DNA from: Diphasiastrum complanatum
Taxonomy: Eukaryota > Streptophyta > Lycopodiopsida > Lycopodiales > Lycopodiaceae
Assembly (NCBI GenBank): GCA_029204225.1
Contig: CM055104.1
Span: forward strand, 44,829,835 to 44,893,834
Reading direction: 5' to 3'
DNA: 64,000 bases
Shown here: positions 44,084-58,772 of the stretch, in pieces
Layout: every line of letters begins with the position of its first letter
Position numbering within the stretch: the stretch's first letter is position 1
Translations under genes and position numbers: made by a program
Notes under the pieces: generated by a model
Seen by the model: the letters and a program-made list of their open reading frames with translations, nothing else
Databases searched by the model: none
What the model was told of the DNA's origin: nothing

Positions 44084-47000
44084 CTGCTTTGTAGATTTTC
44101 AGAAAGACTTTGATTCCACTCCTTATTCAGTGGCTTCGCGACTTGGGATATGGTACTTGCTGTTATGGCATTATACGAGAATTTTGGGACAATTCAGAGT
44201 GAGTGCCATAGGGGTGAAACAGGATTGCTCTCTTTCACCTACTCTCTTTGGACTTTATATTGATAAGTTAGAGAGGTTATTGATCATTGTGGCGGTACTG
44301 GCTGCAGACTTGGCGATATTTTGATTGCCATTCTACTATATGCAGATGATGTGGTACTGGTCTCACCGACTAGAGAGGGGCTTCAGAGGCAGCCAGACAG
44401 TCTCCACACTTCTGCACCAGATGGGGCTTGAGGGTTAAAATCTCAAGACCAAAATCATGATCTTCAATAGCTCCAGAGCTTTTATGCAGCATCAAGAGCT
44501 TATATTTGACGGCTAGCCCTTGGAGGTAGTGTCATCCTACACCTATTTGGGAGTTCCTTTCTTTGGACCTACTTTTTGTATGTGATGAGCAGCTATGGCT
44601 AGACTTGGGAAGGGATATTCTTCCCTTGTCCAGCTAGAGAAAATTTGTTTTAGTAAGTATATTCGGGATGCTCCGAGTAAATGTTGACTCTACGATGATT
44701 TAGGCTAGGAATCTTTTTCAGATCAGACTTAGTGATCAGGTCAGCGACCAGAGAGCTACTGAAATTTCAGTAATTGGGATCCTTGTTTGGCTGCAAATTC
44801 GAGTTTTTTGGAGCAGCAACAATCCTGATCAGGCAGCGAGGGCAGTCAGTAGCCTAAAACGAAGTTTGGCCTACAATTTCAAGTTTGAAATCTGATCTTT
44901 TGAAGCAGCAGACTACTACCTCTGACAGCGAGGGTAGGTGAGCAAGAAAGATCCGGAAATTATTTGCTTTTTGAGCCCTGAATTCTGATTTTTTCCAGGC
45001 CGGCAGGTCTGAAATCTGCTGTGGAAGAGCTGAGAGGGTTCTTCTTCGTATTTTCTTTGGAAGTACAGTCCTCAGAAACAACTAAGTTTTCTTTCCCTTT
45101 TTTGTATAATTCTAATTAGTCTTTTCGACTTTTTTGAGAAGAAACGTCAGGCACTCCTTTTCTATCTCTGAAAATGACCACTTCTCCGGGACCTGATCAA
45201 CCCCTGACAAGAGGCATTGATGAATTAAAAACGGAATCTCTGAGGTTCAATAAGGAGAAAGAACCCATGGAGGTGGAGGAACAAGAACAATTCGCCAAAG
45301 AACTCGACGAATTGGTTACCAAGGAGCAATATCTCCACTTAGTAACAGAGGTGGATGAACTGAAACTGGCTTTAGCCAATTTCAAGTTCAGTGTGGACGA
45401 CTCGTCTTCCCTCCACTTCTCAGTTGTCCCCCTTCTCCACTTCCATCAGTTTCGGGTGAGCCTATGCGGTCTCATCCCAGCGTCTTTAAAGACTTAAAGC
45501 CTCCTACTTTTATCGGGGAAGAGAAGGATAGAAACGCAGATATTCTACACACCTTCCTCAGCACATGGAAGAACATTCATGGTCTTAAACAAAACCCTGA
45601 CCATTTGCAAGCTATTGAGGCCAATCTTTCCTTAGGGCCCATGCCCTGTAAGTGGTGGTTAAACCTCCAGGAGACTGGGCAGACCCCCCGGTCATGGAAA
45701 GCTTTTGAAGAAACATTCCTAAGAGAGTTTCTCCCAGAAATTGATAGAGCCTGGGAAGCCTGGGAAAAAACAGTAATGGACAAATCTTTAATCCAATATA
45801 TCTTGCAGTATCGAGAGGATGGATGATTATCAGAAAATCAGAGGATTTTTCTGTGGCCTTAAAGATGAATATAAAGTAGAGGTACAGAGAAACTCGCCTA
45901 CTACCCTAGAGCAAGCTCTCAAATATGCTCAAATCTATGATGATTCAGTGGGTAGGAAGAAGGCGAGACAACAGCCTCTTTCTGAGCAGTCTCCTCATAA
46001 AGACTTTCAATTTAAAAAGAAATTAGTCAAAGTCATGGTTCATAATGAGGCAACCCATAATTTCATCAATTACACCCTAGTTAAAAAACTCAGACTTCCA
46101 GAAGTACCTAGTGAGCAGGGGTACATAGTTTCATTAGCTAAGGGTGAAGATAAGAAAATTTGGGAAACTATGGTAAATAATCTAAATCTTGGTATTCAGG
46201 GGTACCAAGATGAAATAAACTTTCAGATAATACACCTGGATCGCACAGACATTGTTCTCGGGAGAGATTGGCTCTACTGCTTAGGACCTTCCCTCCACAG
46301 AAATTATCAGGAGAACACCCTCAGCTTTCAGCATAAAGGCCGAGAGATCCAGTTGCATGGGGAGCATGATGTCCCCAACAACCCTATGGTCTGCAGTTCA
46401 GAGCTCTATCAGCTAATCGGAGACGACGACCATTAGGTATTCTTATGTGACTTTCAGTTTATTCCAGAAGTTTCTATTTCTAGTTCTTTACAGCAGAAAA
46501 TCGGTAAATTAGAAACTTTAGATGTTTTTCTTGAAGATTTACCACCTAGCAGAGAGGTAGATCATGTAATAAACCTAGTACCAGGTACAGCACCTGTTTC
46601 TAAACCTCTGTATCGGGTCAGCCGAACAAAGGATGAAGAAATAACTAGGCAGTTAACAGATTATCTTGGGAAAGGCCAAATTCAGACCAGTAGTTCACCA
46701 TGGGCCTCACCAGTCCTTTTGGTGAAAAAGAAAGAGGGGTTTATGCGTCTTTGCGTAGATTACAAAGCCAATAAAGTCACAATTAAGAATAAGTACCCAA
46801 TGCCTCGGGCAGACGAGTTGTTTGATCAACTCGACGGGGCTAAGTTTTTCAGTGAAATAGACCTAAGATTGGGATATCATCAAGTCCGTATAAAGTCAAA
46901 AGATGTCCCGAAAACAGCTTTTAGGACTCGTCATGGTCATAATGAGTTTAAGGTGATGCCTTTTGGGCTCACAAATGCTCCAGCTACCTTTATGACCTTG

Positions 47001-50000
47001 ATGAACAGTGTCCTCAGATCATACTTGGGTAAGTATGTAGTTGTATTTTTAGATGACATCCTTGTACACAGTAAAACGAGGAAGGAGCATCTTAAACACC
47101 TTAGAAAGGTGTTTCGACTGCTCAGAAAGCATAAACTTTATGCTAAGAAACCTAAGTGTGAATTCTTCGTTGAAGAAGTAGCTTATTTGGGTCACATTAT
47201 CTCGGCAGATGGGATTAAGATGGACCCCAGTAAGGTTAAAGCCATACTCAGTTGGCTGAGACCTCAGAATATTTTAGAGCTTCAGATCTTTCTTGGTTTG
47301 GCGGGATATTATAGACGATTTGTCAAGGAATATGCTCAGAAAGCAGTTTCCATGACAAATCTTCTTAAGGGGAAGGGAAAGGAGTTCATTTGGGAGTCCG
47401 CACAGCAGGAGAGCTTTGATGCTCTCAAAACAGCCTTAGCTACAGCACCAGTTTTAAAAGTTGTTGACCCCAATCAGCCATTTGTGGTTGAAACAGATGC
47501 TAGCGACTTTGCAATTGGTGCTGTACTAACTCAGGGTGGACGACCAGTTGCGTTCGAGAGTAAAAAACTCGAGCCAACACAGACTAGGTATAGTGCCTAT
47601 GAAAAGGAACTCTTCTCCATAGTTCATGCCCTTAAGACTTGGAGGCATTATTTGTATGGTGCCAACTTTGACGTCCTGACAGACCATGAAAGTCTCAGAT
47701 ATCTTTGCAATCAGCCTGAGCTCAGAGGTCGAAAAGCTCGCTGGGCTGAGTTAATGCAAGAGTTTGATATGTCTATCAGATATAGACGAGGGAAATTCAA
47801 CACAGTAGCAGATGCACTTAGTAGAATGCCTATGATAAACGAGCTGAGTTTTGCTCAGATTCGTAGTGAGTTACTCGAGTCCTTGAGAGGGAAGTGCCAG
47901 CATGATGCATTCTTCTCTATTATCTGGAACTCAGTCCAGAGCAGACAGCCACAGACTCTAGAACGAGTTCTCGGGGCTGGTGCCAGTCCATCCAAGAATA
48001 CGACAGCTTCCGTTGAGGATGATGATGAGTCCAAGTATACGTCAGATGACGTTGAGGATTCTGAGCCTGTATTACCCAAGTAAACCCCAGTGGTTGAGGG
48101 TCAGTTGACTCAAGGATTCAAATGGAAACAGTATCCATTCAGGATGAGTACTCGCTCTATAGAGATTATGTGTCCCCAATTCAGAGGATTATAGGCAGCA
48201 GGTCCTATATGAGTGTCATGACAGTCCTAGTGCGGGGCACCCAGGCATTCAAAAGACCTATGAGCTTCTTCGTAGGCAATTTTTCCGGCCCAGTATGAAA
48301 AAGGACGTCTAGCAATATGTAACCAGTTGCTAGAAATGTCAAGTAAATAAAGCACAGCGTTTAGAGGCAGAAGGGTTGTTACAGCCCTTAGCCTTTTACC
48401 ATCAGTAGGAGACTAGGCAAGGTCACCTATGAACTAGAACTCCCACACAGTAGTAAGGTTTTTCCAGTCTTTCATTAAGTCAGTTACGAAAAGCCTTAGC
48501 CAAATCCCCAACCCACTCCTCCCCCTGGAACGTCTAGGTCGCCCTCTACGTCTAGGTGCAGGAATGGCTAGCTCCTCCTGTGTCTCGGCATAGGGGTCTA
48601 CGAATAAGTGCTATATGCCCCCCCCTCCCCCCCTCATGCTCACCCTCATCCTTTGCCTCTGTATCCCCCTCCTCCACCCACCCATTTTCCCTCATGTGAC
48701 CATATTTTTGCATAACGTTTGACTAATTATCTATAAGCTTTTCTGCCAGGGCTCCTTTTGGGTAGAAATAGGGCCTAGAGTTTCATTTCTTAGCTTGTGG
48801 ATCTGATGGAAATTAGAACTATAACTCTTTGTAAGAGAACTCTTGCTAATGTTTCTAGTGCTTTAGCCTAAGATCTTACACGATGTATTTCAGCTTTCTC
48901 CTTCACTTGTAATCGTCTATACTTCATTTGATAACGTAATATATGGATCGCGTTCCTAACTAGTATTGCTTGGAAGTTGGTGCAAAATTTGACTTGGTGC
49001 TTACGCTTCTGCTCTTCCATTTGAGGCACCAACATCTACAGAAGAGGTTTCCAAACTAGTATCAATAGAAGAAACAAAACCATATTACATAAGTAATTAT
49101 ATAGACTAGATGGGTCATAGGGTGGTCTAGATGCAATGGGGATACAAGATTTGTGTCATGCGGCACATGCATGGGTAGATGAGACATTGATAAGCTTCAT
49201 GAGACAAGCACGAGCTGATGGGTTGCAAGCTGCTTCAGATGCAATAGAGGTTCTAAATGTGTGCCATAAGGCACACACGTGTGCCAAAGAAACACAATCA
49301 CAGGCCCATTCAAATTCTCTTGGAACTTCTGTACCTCAAGTTGAAGCACAACTTTATATAGACAGTACTCAGATATTATCTCTACTCTTCTAAGGATTCT
49401 TATACATGCCAGTGTTATAGCAGAAAATATTACAGATTCTCACTTAGTTTAGCACACTCATAGTCAAAGAATTCTGGTTACTTATGATCTCACATGCCAT
49501 GATTGAGGGGCCTATTTTTCAGAGGGAAGTATTCTTGCTATTATACATTATGCATTTGCAGAGTCAGTTCCCGTGCAAGCTACCTAGCAAACATGGTCCC
49601 TTCAAATAGCTTGGGATCTTTGTGTACCACCAGATCGATTTCTTTCTAGTGCTAAATGCATTATTGGTCTGTCAGATGAGCTTAAGATGCACTTAGAGTC
49701 AGTTCCTGCTGTGCGACCACACTGCATCTCCAGATGTATTTCTTCCAAATTCTATACGGCATTCCTTGCTGACACGACTAGCTTGAGATGCATCCCTATA
49801 TCGTATGATGTCTTTGTTGCTCATATTTTGATAGTCATTTACCACTCTTGGTTCATCTAATTCGCACACTGGAAGGATGGTAAGCTCATTTGCATGGCAT
49901 CGTATTGGTAGCAGAGTTCTGCCAGTAACATTCTCGCCGTCCCTTTCTTGCTATGTGGCAGCAAAGCTTGTATGGCACACAATGGCAAAGTCTTGTTGTT

Positions 50001-53000
50001 GGTTTTGGTAGCGATGTTCCTATATTGATATGTGGAAATATAATATGGCACACATTGGAAGAGTCCTAATAATTGGTATTTGGAAGCAACATTCTTCTTC
50101 CATGTTGTAGGCTAAATGTACATGTTGATGCTTTGATTGGTATTCGTGATTCTGTGACACAGAAATTGGAAAACAAGGCATGATACACAATATTTAGTGA
50201 ATGGAATCTAGTTGAGTCCCTTCCTTCAAGCGAACAGTCCCAATTTGATGAGAAATAACTTGTACAAACCAATCATGTGGCCAATCTTCTTTAGTCGCTG
50301 TTTGGCTGCTAAATTAAGAGTAGATCTTGTTGCCAAAAAAATTCCTTAAAAGACCAAAAAGAATTTGCACAATGAGTTGAGCTTGTGCTAATCTGTCGTG
50401 ATATGTTCAGAGCAATTAACATGTCTACTACTTGTTGATAAATTAGCATGATCTGCCGACTTGAAGCAAAGCTTCTCCCCTTGCTACCTATGGTTAAGAT
50501 AGTCGAGCTTTTATAAATCAACCAATTGCAGAAGATCAATCTGTGCTTGTTGACCTCTCCCAATCCTTGGCAATGATGGATAAGTTCCAGAGGATGGTAA
50601 CACCCCATCTGGGTTCGTTCAACATATTTGTTATGGTGCTCTTTGTCCATAATAGAGATACTTACATAATGACCATTGGGCCATATGATCAGCAGCATAT
50701 CTAATTATACACAACAGTTCTGTTATGTCATTCTTTAGCCATGCGAAAGCATTGGTATCATATTTTTTTCCATTGACACTCATCATGATTCCTTCATTTG
50801 GCATTATTGTATATCCATAGAGCTTGACAAAGTGTCATAGCATCATTGGCAGTTATTGCCGGTTATATGATTTCTGTGTTGGGTCGTTTCTTATAATTCG
50901 GCATTTAGACCCATGCCCTAGTGATGTCCTAATCTGGTAGCCTCTGAAAGATTTCGTTTAAGGGCCTCCCAAAGACAATGCTATGGTTGATGATTTTGGT
51001 TTTCTAGGCAACAACCTAATACTACACAGGCATAGAGGAGTGGGGCACCGACTTCTACCTCGTGTAGACCCTTTTTTACTAAGAGTTATTGAACTTATTT
51101 ACTTTACTTTTCTTATAGTTATGGGGAGAGAAGCCTGATTATCTGCTGTACAACAGTTGAATTTTCCTTTTTTATTGGATCGATAGATTCTTCTCTAATG
51201 GGTGCCCATGGATAAATGCAATTTTTCATTTCTTAGCTATAGAGGGGAAGGTGCCAGAATTTTGCATTGTGCTAGTTTGTGTCAATGTTGTCAACTTTGT
51301 CCTTTTTGTGGAATTTCTGGAGGCTTTTATTACATGTTGTTTCCTGTAGTGGTGCTTTTCTATTGTACTTTACCAATCTTGATTTGGATCACCAGAAGTG
51401 GAGTTCCTAAATTTTCTGATTTTTCAAATTTTTGGCAGTTGATTCATTACTTCACCGTATCTTTCTTCAAAAAATTTGAATTTGGTTCTCCCTGCAGTTG
51501 GAATCTTCAACTTTAGGAGTCCACCCATAGCATGAAGGTTACAATATCCCTAGTCACATCCTTAGCACCCAAGAGAGCTGGTCACGTGCGCAAACTTTTG
51601 TCCACATTAGGTCTTGTACATTTCTTTACAAATCAATGCAGTAAGTTTCTATCGCTTCTTTGAAGGTGAAGGGTAAAATAGTCAAGACGAAGGTTACCGC
51701 TGAAGAATAAAGCCAATCCTATGAAGTCCCTGCTCCATTACAAAAAAACAAGAGAAATTTCAGCTTTATCACTTCAACTTGCTCGAGATAGGAAAGCTGG
51801 TGGTCCAAATGTGCCACAATAGATTAGGCAAAAGCAGTTTGACTGCAATTTAAGCTGAAATCTCAAAAAAGAATTGCATGTTTGCTAACATGGTAGACCA
51901 TGAAATGCATCATGCATAGCACGGATTAAGAGCTACAAACTCCCTGTTCGTGTCATCAATGTCCAAGGAAGCTGCATCCAAATTAGCTTTCATTCATTGG
52001 TATGGAGAAAAACAAAATTCGTTCCTATCAAATATCCAAGGTGAAGGGGTATTCCAGCAGTCAGGGCTAGATTTGCCAAAGGGGTCAGGGCTGGGAACAT
52101 GCTGCCGAAGCTCAAGCCCTGCTTCATGATCATTAGGAATCTGGAAAGTACTATAGCAGTGAAGACAAGCAATTACCAGGGCAGCTGCTTCAGTCACATG
52201 ATGCCAGGATACGAATTCAAAGTTTGACAGTCATCTGTCATCACTCTAGTATACAAAAAAGAAGAAGAGGCCACCCATGTTTTGAAAATGGCAACCCTCA
52301 TTTGGCCAGTACACTGTGAATGATGAAGGTTGTCAATATGATGAAACAAACTTTTCAAAGATGCATAGATGAAGAAGACCCCGATATAAAAATCTCGTGT
52401 GGCTAAAAGTCTTATAGGAGTAGGCAATTATGCACTCTGCATCATATTTGAACAAAATTACCACTCCATGATTGAAATGTATGGACATGCATAATGAACA
52501 CATACGAGCAATTTTACAAATTGTAACATGTTATCTATCAAATAAATCAGAATTATCTCATTGTACGGTTAATGCATGTGCCATGTATAAACTCATTCGT
52601 CCTCACAAACAAGCGTGCTCAAAAGATTTCTTTTTGTAATACACGAAATAACAAGAAAAGAAGTAACGAACCTCTCTGGCAGAGTGATGGTATGTCCAAT
52701 TGTCAAGGATGCTGTAATAGGGAGGGAGATGTGGAACAATATCATGATTATGTGTCATACGTATAGTTTTTGGAACATAAGCATTGTAGTATGAAGCAAA
52801 ACTGGGATTTCCGATCCGAGGCTGACCAAATGTAACTACGTCAATATTCTCCATACCATAATTTACCTGCAAATAATATAGTGATAGTAAGATCAAAAGC
52901 AACCTAGAAAAAGCTTCCTACTACGAATTTGACAGCAATGATTGATAAGAAAATTGTACTTATTAGTCAACAGGCACTATATTTGTTTGTAAGAAATTAT

Positions 53001-56000
53001 CCTCCATGTTCATCCATCCAATACATACCTTGTGTGCCACTTATTGCCACCTCTGAGTCCATTTCAAAAGAAAGCCAACCTTTACAAATACATTCAATGA
53101 AAGCTTGAAAAGTTCAAATTTATAAATGATATATGCCTTTAAAAACCACCAAGATTTTGAGACAGATCAACAAATGACATAACATTTTCACGCAAAGGTA
53201 CGCGTCACATGGTGAAAGGCGCCTTGCATCATTTTGCATTGTTGATCATACAATATCTATCATGGGCCTCTAACAATTAGGGCTCAACAAATTATTTTGA
53301 TCATATAAACAAATGTCTTTGAGGAGTGTGAAACCTAACATATGGTAGTGATTACCACAGGACTAGAGCTAGGAGACTTATTCCATGTTTAACTTGAGTC
53401 TTCTATATAACTCTATGAATGTACTTACTAAACACCAACTGAAGGAGATCTGATTATGGTATAGCTAGTTGGCTTCCAATGTGTTAGTCATGAGTGAAAT
53501 AAGATACCCTTGGGAAGACGGAAAAATGCAAGTCCACAAATCTTTTAGTCTAACTTGGATATTATGGACTATGTCCCTAGAAAACATTTACTAGGCCTAT
53601 ATTTCATTATCTTTATAGCAAAGTTCCAAGTGTCGTACCACGGCACCTGGTACGGCACGGGTTCCATAGGTGCCATACAGGTGCCGTGGAACTTCACGGC
53701 ACCTGTTTTTTTTTTTTTTTTTTTTTGGGGGGGGGGTCATTTTTGGTATAAAACCAAAAAAAAAAAAAAAACAGGTGCGTACCATGGCACATGTGCTGTG
53801 GTACGACACCTGGACCCCACGGCACTGTGTCGTGGGGTACTTTGCTTTATAGCATAGTTGCAGCGAATTGCAATTCGTTGGTTTCACGATTTGCGGATCG
53901 CAATCATTTGCAAAAAATAATAATGTACTTCTCTTAATTTTTTTTGCTAAATTCAAGTTATGCAAGTGAAACTATTGGAGATTGATTAAATCTGATGCCA
54001 GTTTTATATTATACCTTCCTACTGATACCCACATTACAAGTATTTACAAAAAATATAAGGTTTTAAATCGCGATTTGAGACCCTAAGTGGATCACAAATC
54101 GTGATCAAATTATGATTCTAGAATCACCATGCATATAGATTGACTTTGTTCAAGCAAGAGGAGGTAAAAAGAAAGATCAAAGAGCTATCAGTTAAGGAGT
54201 TTATTAGACTTGATAAGTCACCTTATGGAGCACAAATTATTTTGGTGAAGTGATTACAACATTGTGCTTTTAACAAAGTCACTATCAAAAATAGACTTCA
54301 TACTCCAAGGATAAATTTTAGTTTCAATAGATTGTTAAAAGCGAAGGATTTTTTGAAGATTGATCTCATATGTCCAAATCAAAGTGAGGGAAATTGATAT
54401 GCGTAAGACTCGTTTTCAAACGAAGTATGGTCACTTCGAGTTCACAACTATGCATTTTAATTCAACAAATATCACAACCACCTTCATAAAACCGATGAAT
54501 GAAGTATTCACAACGGGTAGCTTAACATGTTGAGCAACTTTCTCCCATTTCACTTATATATTATGAACTTCTTGGATTTGTTACATTCACTCTTGTCATT
54601 GCAATAGCGTCCGTTGTCTTCTACCCAGTTTTTTAGTGCTTCCTACAGGGAAGGCAAAGATTTATGAAATACACCTAGCTACATATCTAGTGGGCTCAAT
54701 AGTATGTTCAAGAGCACAATGCCCTTCAATTAGGATAAGACTTTAAGACAAGGATAATATTCTTTGAATTATGCAGGTGGTTTAGTAGGCCATTTGAGAG
54801 GTTCTTCTAGAGTTTCTCGGGTGATTGGGTGTGTACGTTTTGGGGCATAAGCTGCTACAACTGTAGGGTTTAAACAAGAAAAAGTTGAAGCAGCCAGAAA
54901 CTTTTTAGAGGACCTAAACCAAATGATAGAACATGCTAAGCGTAGCATCAGACAGCCCCAGGATCGAGCCAGGCATTATGCAGATCCACACAGACGGGAT
55001 GTGCAGTTCTCCGCTGGTGAGTAAGTCTACTTGAGAGTTCCAGTTGACTCTAAAACCCTCAAATCAGGAGTGTGTGCTAAGTTGTCTCCAAGGTATTATG
55101 GTCCCTTTACCATCAGTAGGAGACTAGGCGAGGTCACCTATGAACTAGAACTCCCACACAGCAGTAAGGTTTTTCCAGTCTTTCATGTAAGTCAGTTACG
55201 AAAAGCCTTAACCAGATCAGAAAATCTGGTAGGGGACAATGTTCTAGTTCTCCCATTGGATCCTCAGCAACCTCCACATGAACCAGAGGAGATTCTTGAT
55301 AGTAGAGAGACGCAGACTCGTCATACTCTATACCGAGAATATCTGGTTAAGTGGAATGATCAGCCTGTTGAGAATGCCACTTGGAAAAGAGGGAGCGTCC
55401 TTCGCAAGTTTTTTCCAGACTTTGTCTTAGAGGACCAAGACGGTTCTCAAGGAAGAGGGAGTGTTACAAGCTCGTGACCAGTGCCGAACCCTAGAGAACA
55501 CAGATAGGTCAGATACCACAGTCAGGGTCATGTCCAGCGTACACGACCAACAGGGCAAGACAGTGTGAGCAGTGTGCCCCAGCATGGTCCATAGTCATGG
55601 CGGGCCGAACACAGCCTAGGGAACCTGTCAGCAGGATAGCGCCCCCAGTTGGGTCCCAACGTGCAGTCGGCCATGTCAGTGACACGTGGCCGACGCTTGG
55701 CAGTTGCATGCTACCAGTCCTCACACTGGGCTAGGAGGGGCTTACTCTATATCAGGGAGTAGGCAAGGTTGGGTGGATCAGTTAGTGTTTGCCCTACTGC
55801 GGTGTTAGGATCTATTACAAGGTGTAATGGAGAAATCAGAGATGTGAGGGATCAAGGCAGGTGATCCAATAAAGTAGTCAACTACACTATGCCCTCCACC
55901 ATGAGGATAACATGTAAATGCTGATGTGAAGAAGGCCACTGTGTGAGGCCATTCAAGATGGCTAGAGCGTGTGTCTCCGCGAGAGTGATCACCTACTCCC

Positions 56001-58036
56001 CAAAAGATCTAGCTAAAGTGGATGCATCCGGTGCTACCCGATCTAGTCCCGTATCCAGACGGTGAAGCTTGAGAAAATCAGTATCTGCATGAAATTCCAT
56101 TTGTCTGGAGCTTCTGCGGGCGTTAAAATCTCCTGCTAATAAAATGTAACCTTGCTAAGAAAAGAGAGCAATATTGTCTGAAAGGGCCTGAAATGGGTCC
56201 CCACCAAATTCAGCAAACGTCGAAGTCTGTGGAGCGAACTAACATACAGCCATATAAATGTCCTGAGGTAACCTCAATAATGACCCAATGTTGTGTAGCC
56301 AAACATAGCGAGCATATGGATCTTGTTTAACCATCTTAACTGCGGTGTCTTTGTATAAACAAGCTACTCCTCCAGATCCTCGACACGTTTTTCCTCTCAC
56401 AAATGCGCGAAAGAGAGAATACCAAGTGTAATCCTGTATATGTGGAAGAGGATGATATGAGGATTCATGGGTTTCAGCCAACAACAAAATGTCACATTTG
56501 CTAAAAAAATCAGCAAAGTCTCCTGCTGACGATGATGATAAAAAACCATTGCAATTCCAAAAGCCAAGTGGCAAAGTGGTAGGGGATCTCGGGCAGCTCC
56601 TATACCCGGGAGCCCCGAGTTCCTATTGGGAAAGGAGGTCGAAATATCGCAGTTTGCCGTCGATAAAAACAACCCTTTGACCTTTTTCTTTTGCTTCTTG
56701 AATAATTTTTTTTCTTGCTAACCATTCAGTGTTCGGCCAATCATCATCCATATAAATGCAGGTGCCTTTAAGCTTTGCCCTAAGCCGGAGGGCTGCATTG
56801 CAAAGAGAGCGAAATTTGATAAATAAAACTTTGTCATCAAACTTACTACACCATGCAGTATCAAAACCATCAGCAACATGAGATAACTTTGGAACGAGTA
56901 ACTATTGGTTTCCCTCCATTCGCAATGCCTCTTATTCTAATGTTAAAAGCTTTTTTGGCCCTTCTAGCTTGCTCATCCAAAATTGTCTCCAAATTGTTAT
57001 CTATCGTAGAGGCTGAGATATGAGGATGATTACCTTGCTTGAGGATAGATGTCGTCTCTTCAACCTGTTTTTCAAGAGATGAGAGTTTGCTGCCCATATC
57101 GTCCGGCTTGAAGAGTGCTACCCATGTCTTTGTCACCTCGACTTGCTTTTCCAAGCATGATATTTTGTTTGAAGTCTCCTCCAAAACACTTTTTTGAGGT
57201 ATATGTTCTGCAAATCGTTGCTTAAGAGACATTTTCTTGCTCAAGCTGCTCCATTCGTTCTTTAACACCAACGAGATCCCTAACCAGCTTGCCATTCTCG
57301 ATTTCAAAGAAGTGTAATTGTTTCTTAAGGCCGAGAATTTCGTTTCGGATGAAACTGATGTCATGGGCAAAAAGACTCTCAATAGGTTTGGAAGGGATAT
57401 AATCGACCGTAGACGGCTGATTCATTGGATTTGCAGGTGTTTCTGTGGCAGCAAAGAGCTTGGCGGCAAATGCACCATCGATGGAGGGCCCTTCCATTGC
57501 TTGAGAGAGCTTTTCCTCTATCGCTGTAGGTGAAGATGATGGATTCCCTTCCATCAGCGATGGAGGGGGAAAAGAAATTAATAGAGGGGGGGTGTAGGGG
57601 CACCCCCTTTTTTCTTAGGCGCCATTTATAAGGTAACGATGGTCAATCTGATGGACAGCAGGGATGATGATCAGCGATGGACAGCAAGGGGTGATGGGCA
57701 TCAGCGATGGACAGCAATGATCCCTGTCAGCTCCAGCTCAGCGCCCTGCGGGATTCCCCTGCATGATTTGTATAATCTTTCCAGTTGTGTCTTATCACCC
57801 TCCCTTTCAGAAAGGATTTTATACCTCGATTCTTGGTTTCAAGGGCTCATTTTTTGGATCAGATGTTACATGTCCTCTTCGATGCCATTTACACAGCTCA
57901 CGCAAGCAGCTCTTCTTCTTCTCACTGCAAACAGGTCACGACTACCCCACGCTGCAGATCGTTGGTCTACTTCGCTGGTCTCCACGCTGCTCAGACTTCT
58001 TCACCAAATATCGCTGGTCCTCTTCACCAAATACCG

Positions 58037-58134
<98 letters not shown>

Positions 58135-58700
58135 ACAGTCTGTTTCATTGAGGTCAATACTCCTAAATGTTGACATTTTCACTGTAGACTTTTGATGCAT
58201 TCATCAGTGAATCAGTTAATTAGGTGAATTAGTGAATCAAGAATACCTAGTATTCAACAAAATCTTGCTTCTGTAATGCATAAAAAAAATTGAATTCCCC
58301 ATAAAAAATGGAGTTATCTGACACCCATATCCAAAAAAAAACCTTCAGGGGATGGTTTTATGAATATATTAATTACATTAATTACTGGGTTTAGGCTGTT
58401 ATTATGCATTAGATCGAAAATTTTTTACGTTTTAAAAAAATTTGCAAACACATTAAAAAACCGATATGTTTTACAGGTTCAGGATTTAGGAAAATGTGAT
58501 CTGCAGTCACGTAGAGAGCTCTTTTATTCACTTAGAGTTTATTGAATCTTTTTTAGAAGTCATTTAGATGTTTTCAAAGAGTAGTTTTTACTTTGAGTTT
58601 TTGCCTTTAGAGACATGTTTTTCTATGTTCCTACATAGACTATCACACTTGACATGTTCTATTTGGTCTTATATGCTTTTTAGCATTCAGGGACAATAAA

Positions 58701-58772
<72 letters not shown>

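Noticed and set aside
47855-48079. Minus-strand frame of 74 codons inside the Gypsy pol
   Set aside because: Shadow of the well-supported plus-strand RT-RNase H frame.
49136-49393. 85-codon frame with two Cys-His stretches, considered as a zinc protein
   Set aside because: Spacing does not fit a known zinc-binding motif and no start context, intron or homologue is evident.
57639-58173. Overlapping plus-strand frames of 99-170 codons
   Set aside because: Their length comes from the (TG)n(GA)n run and they show no domain; all three frames are open through it.
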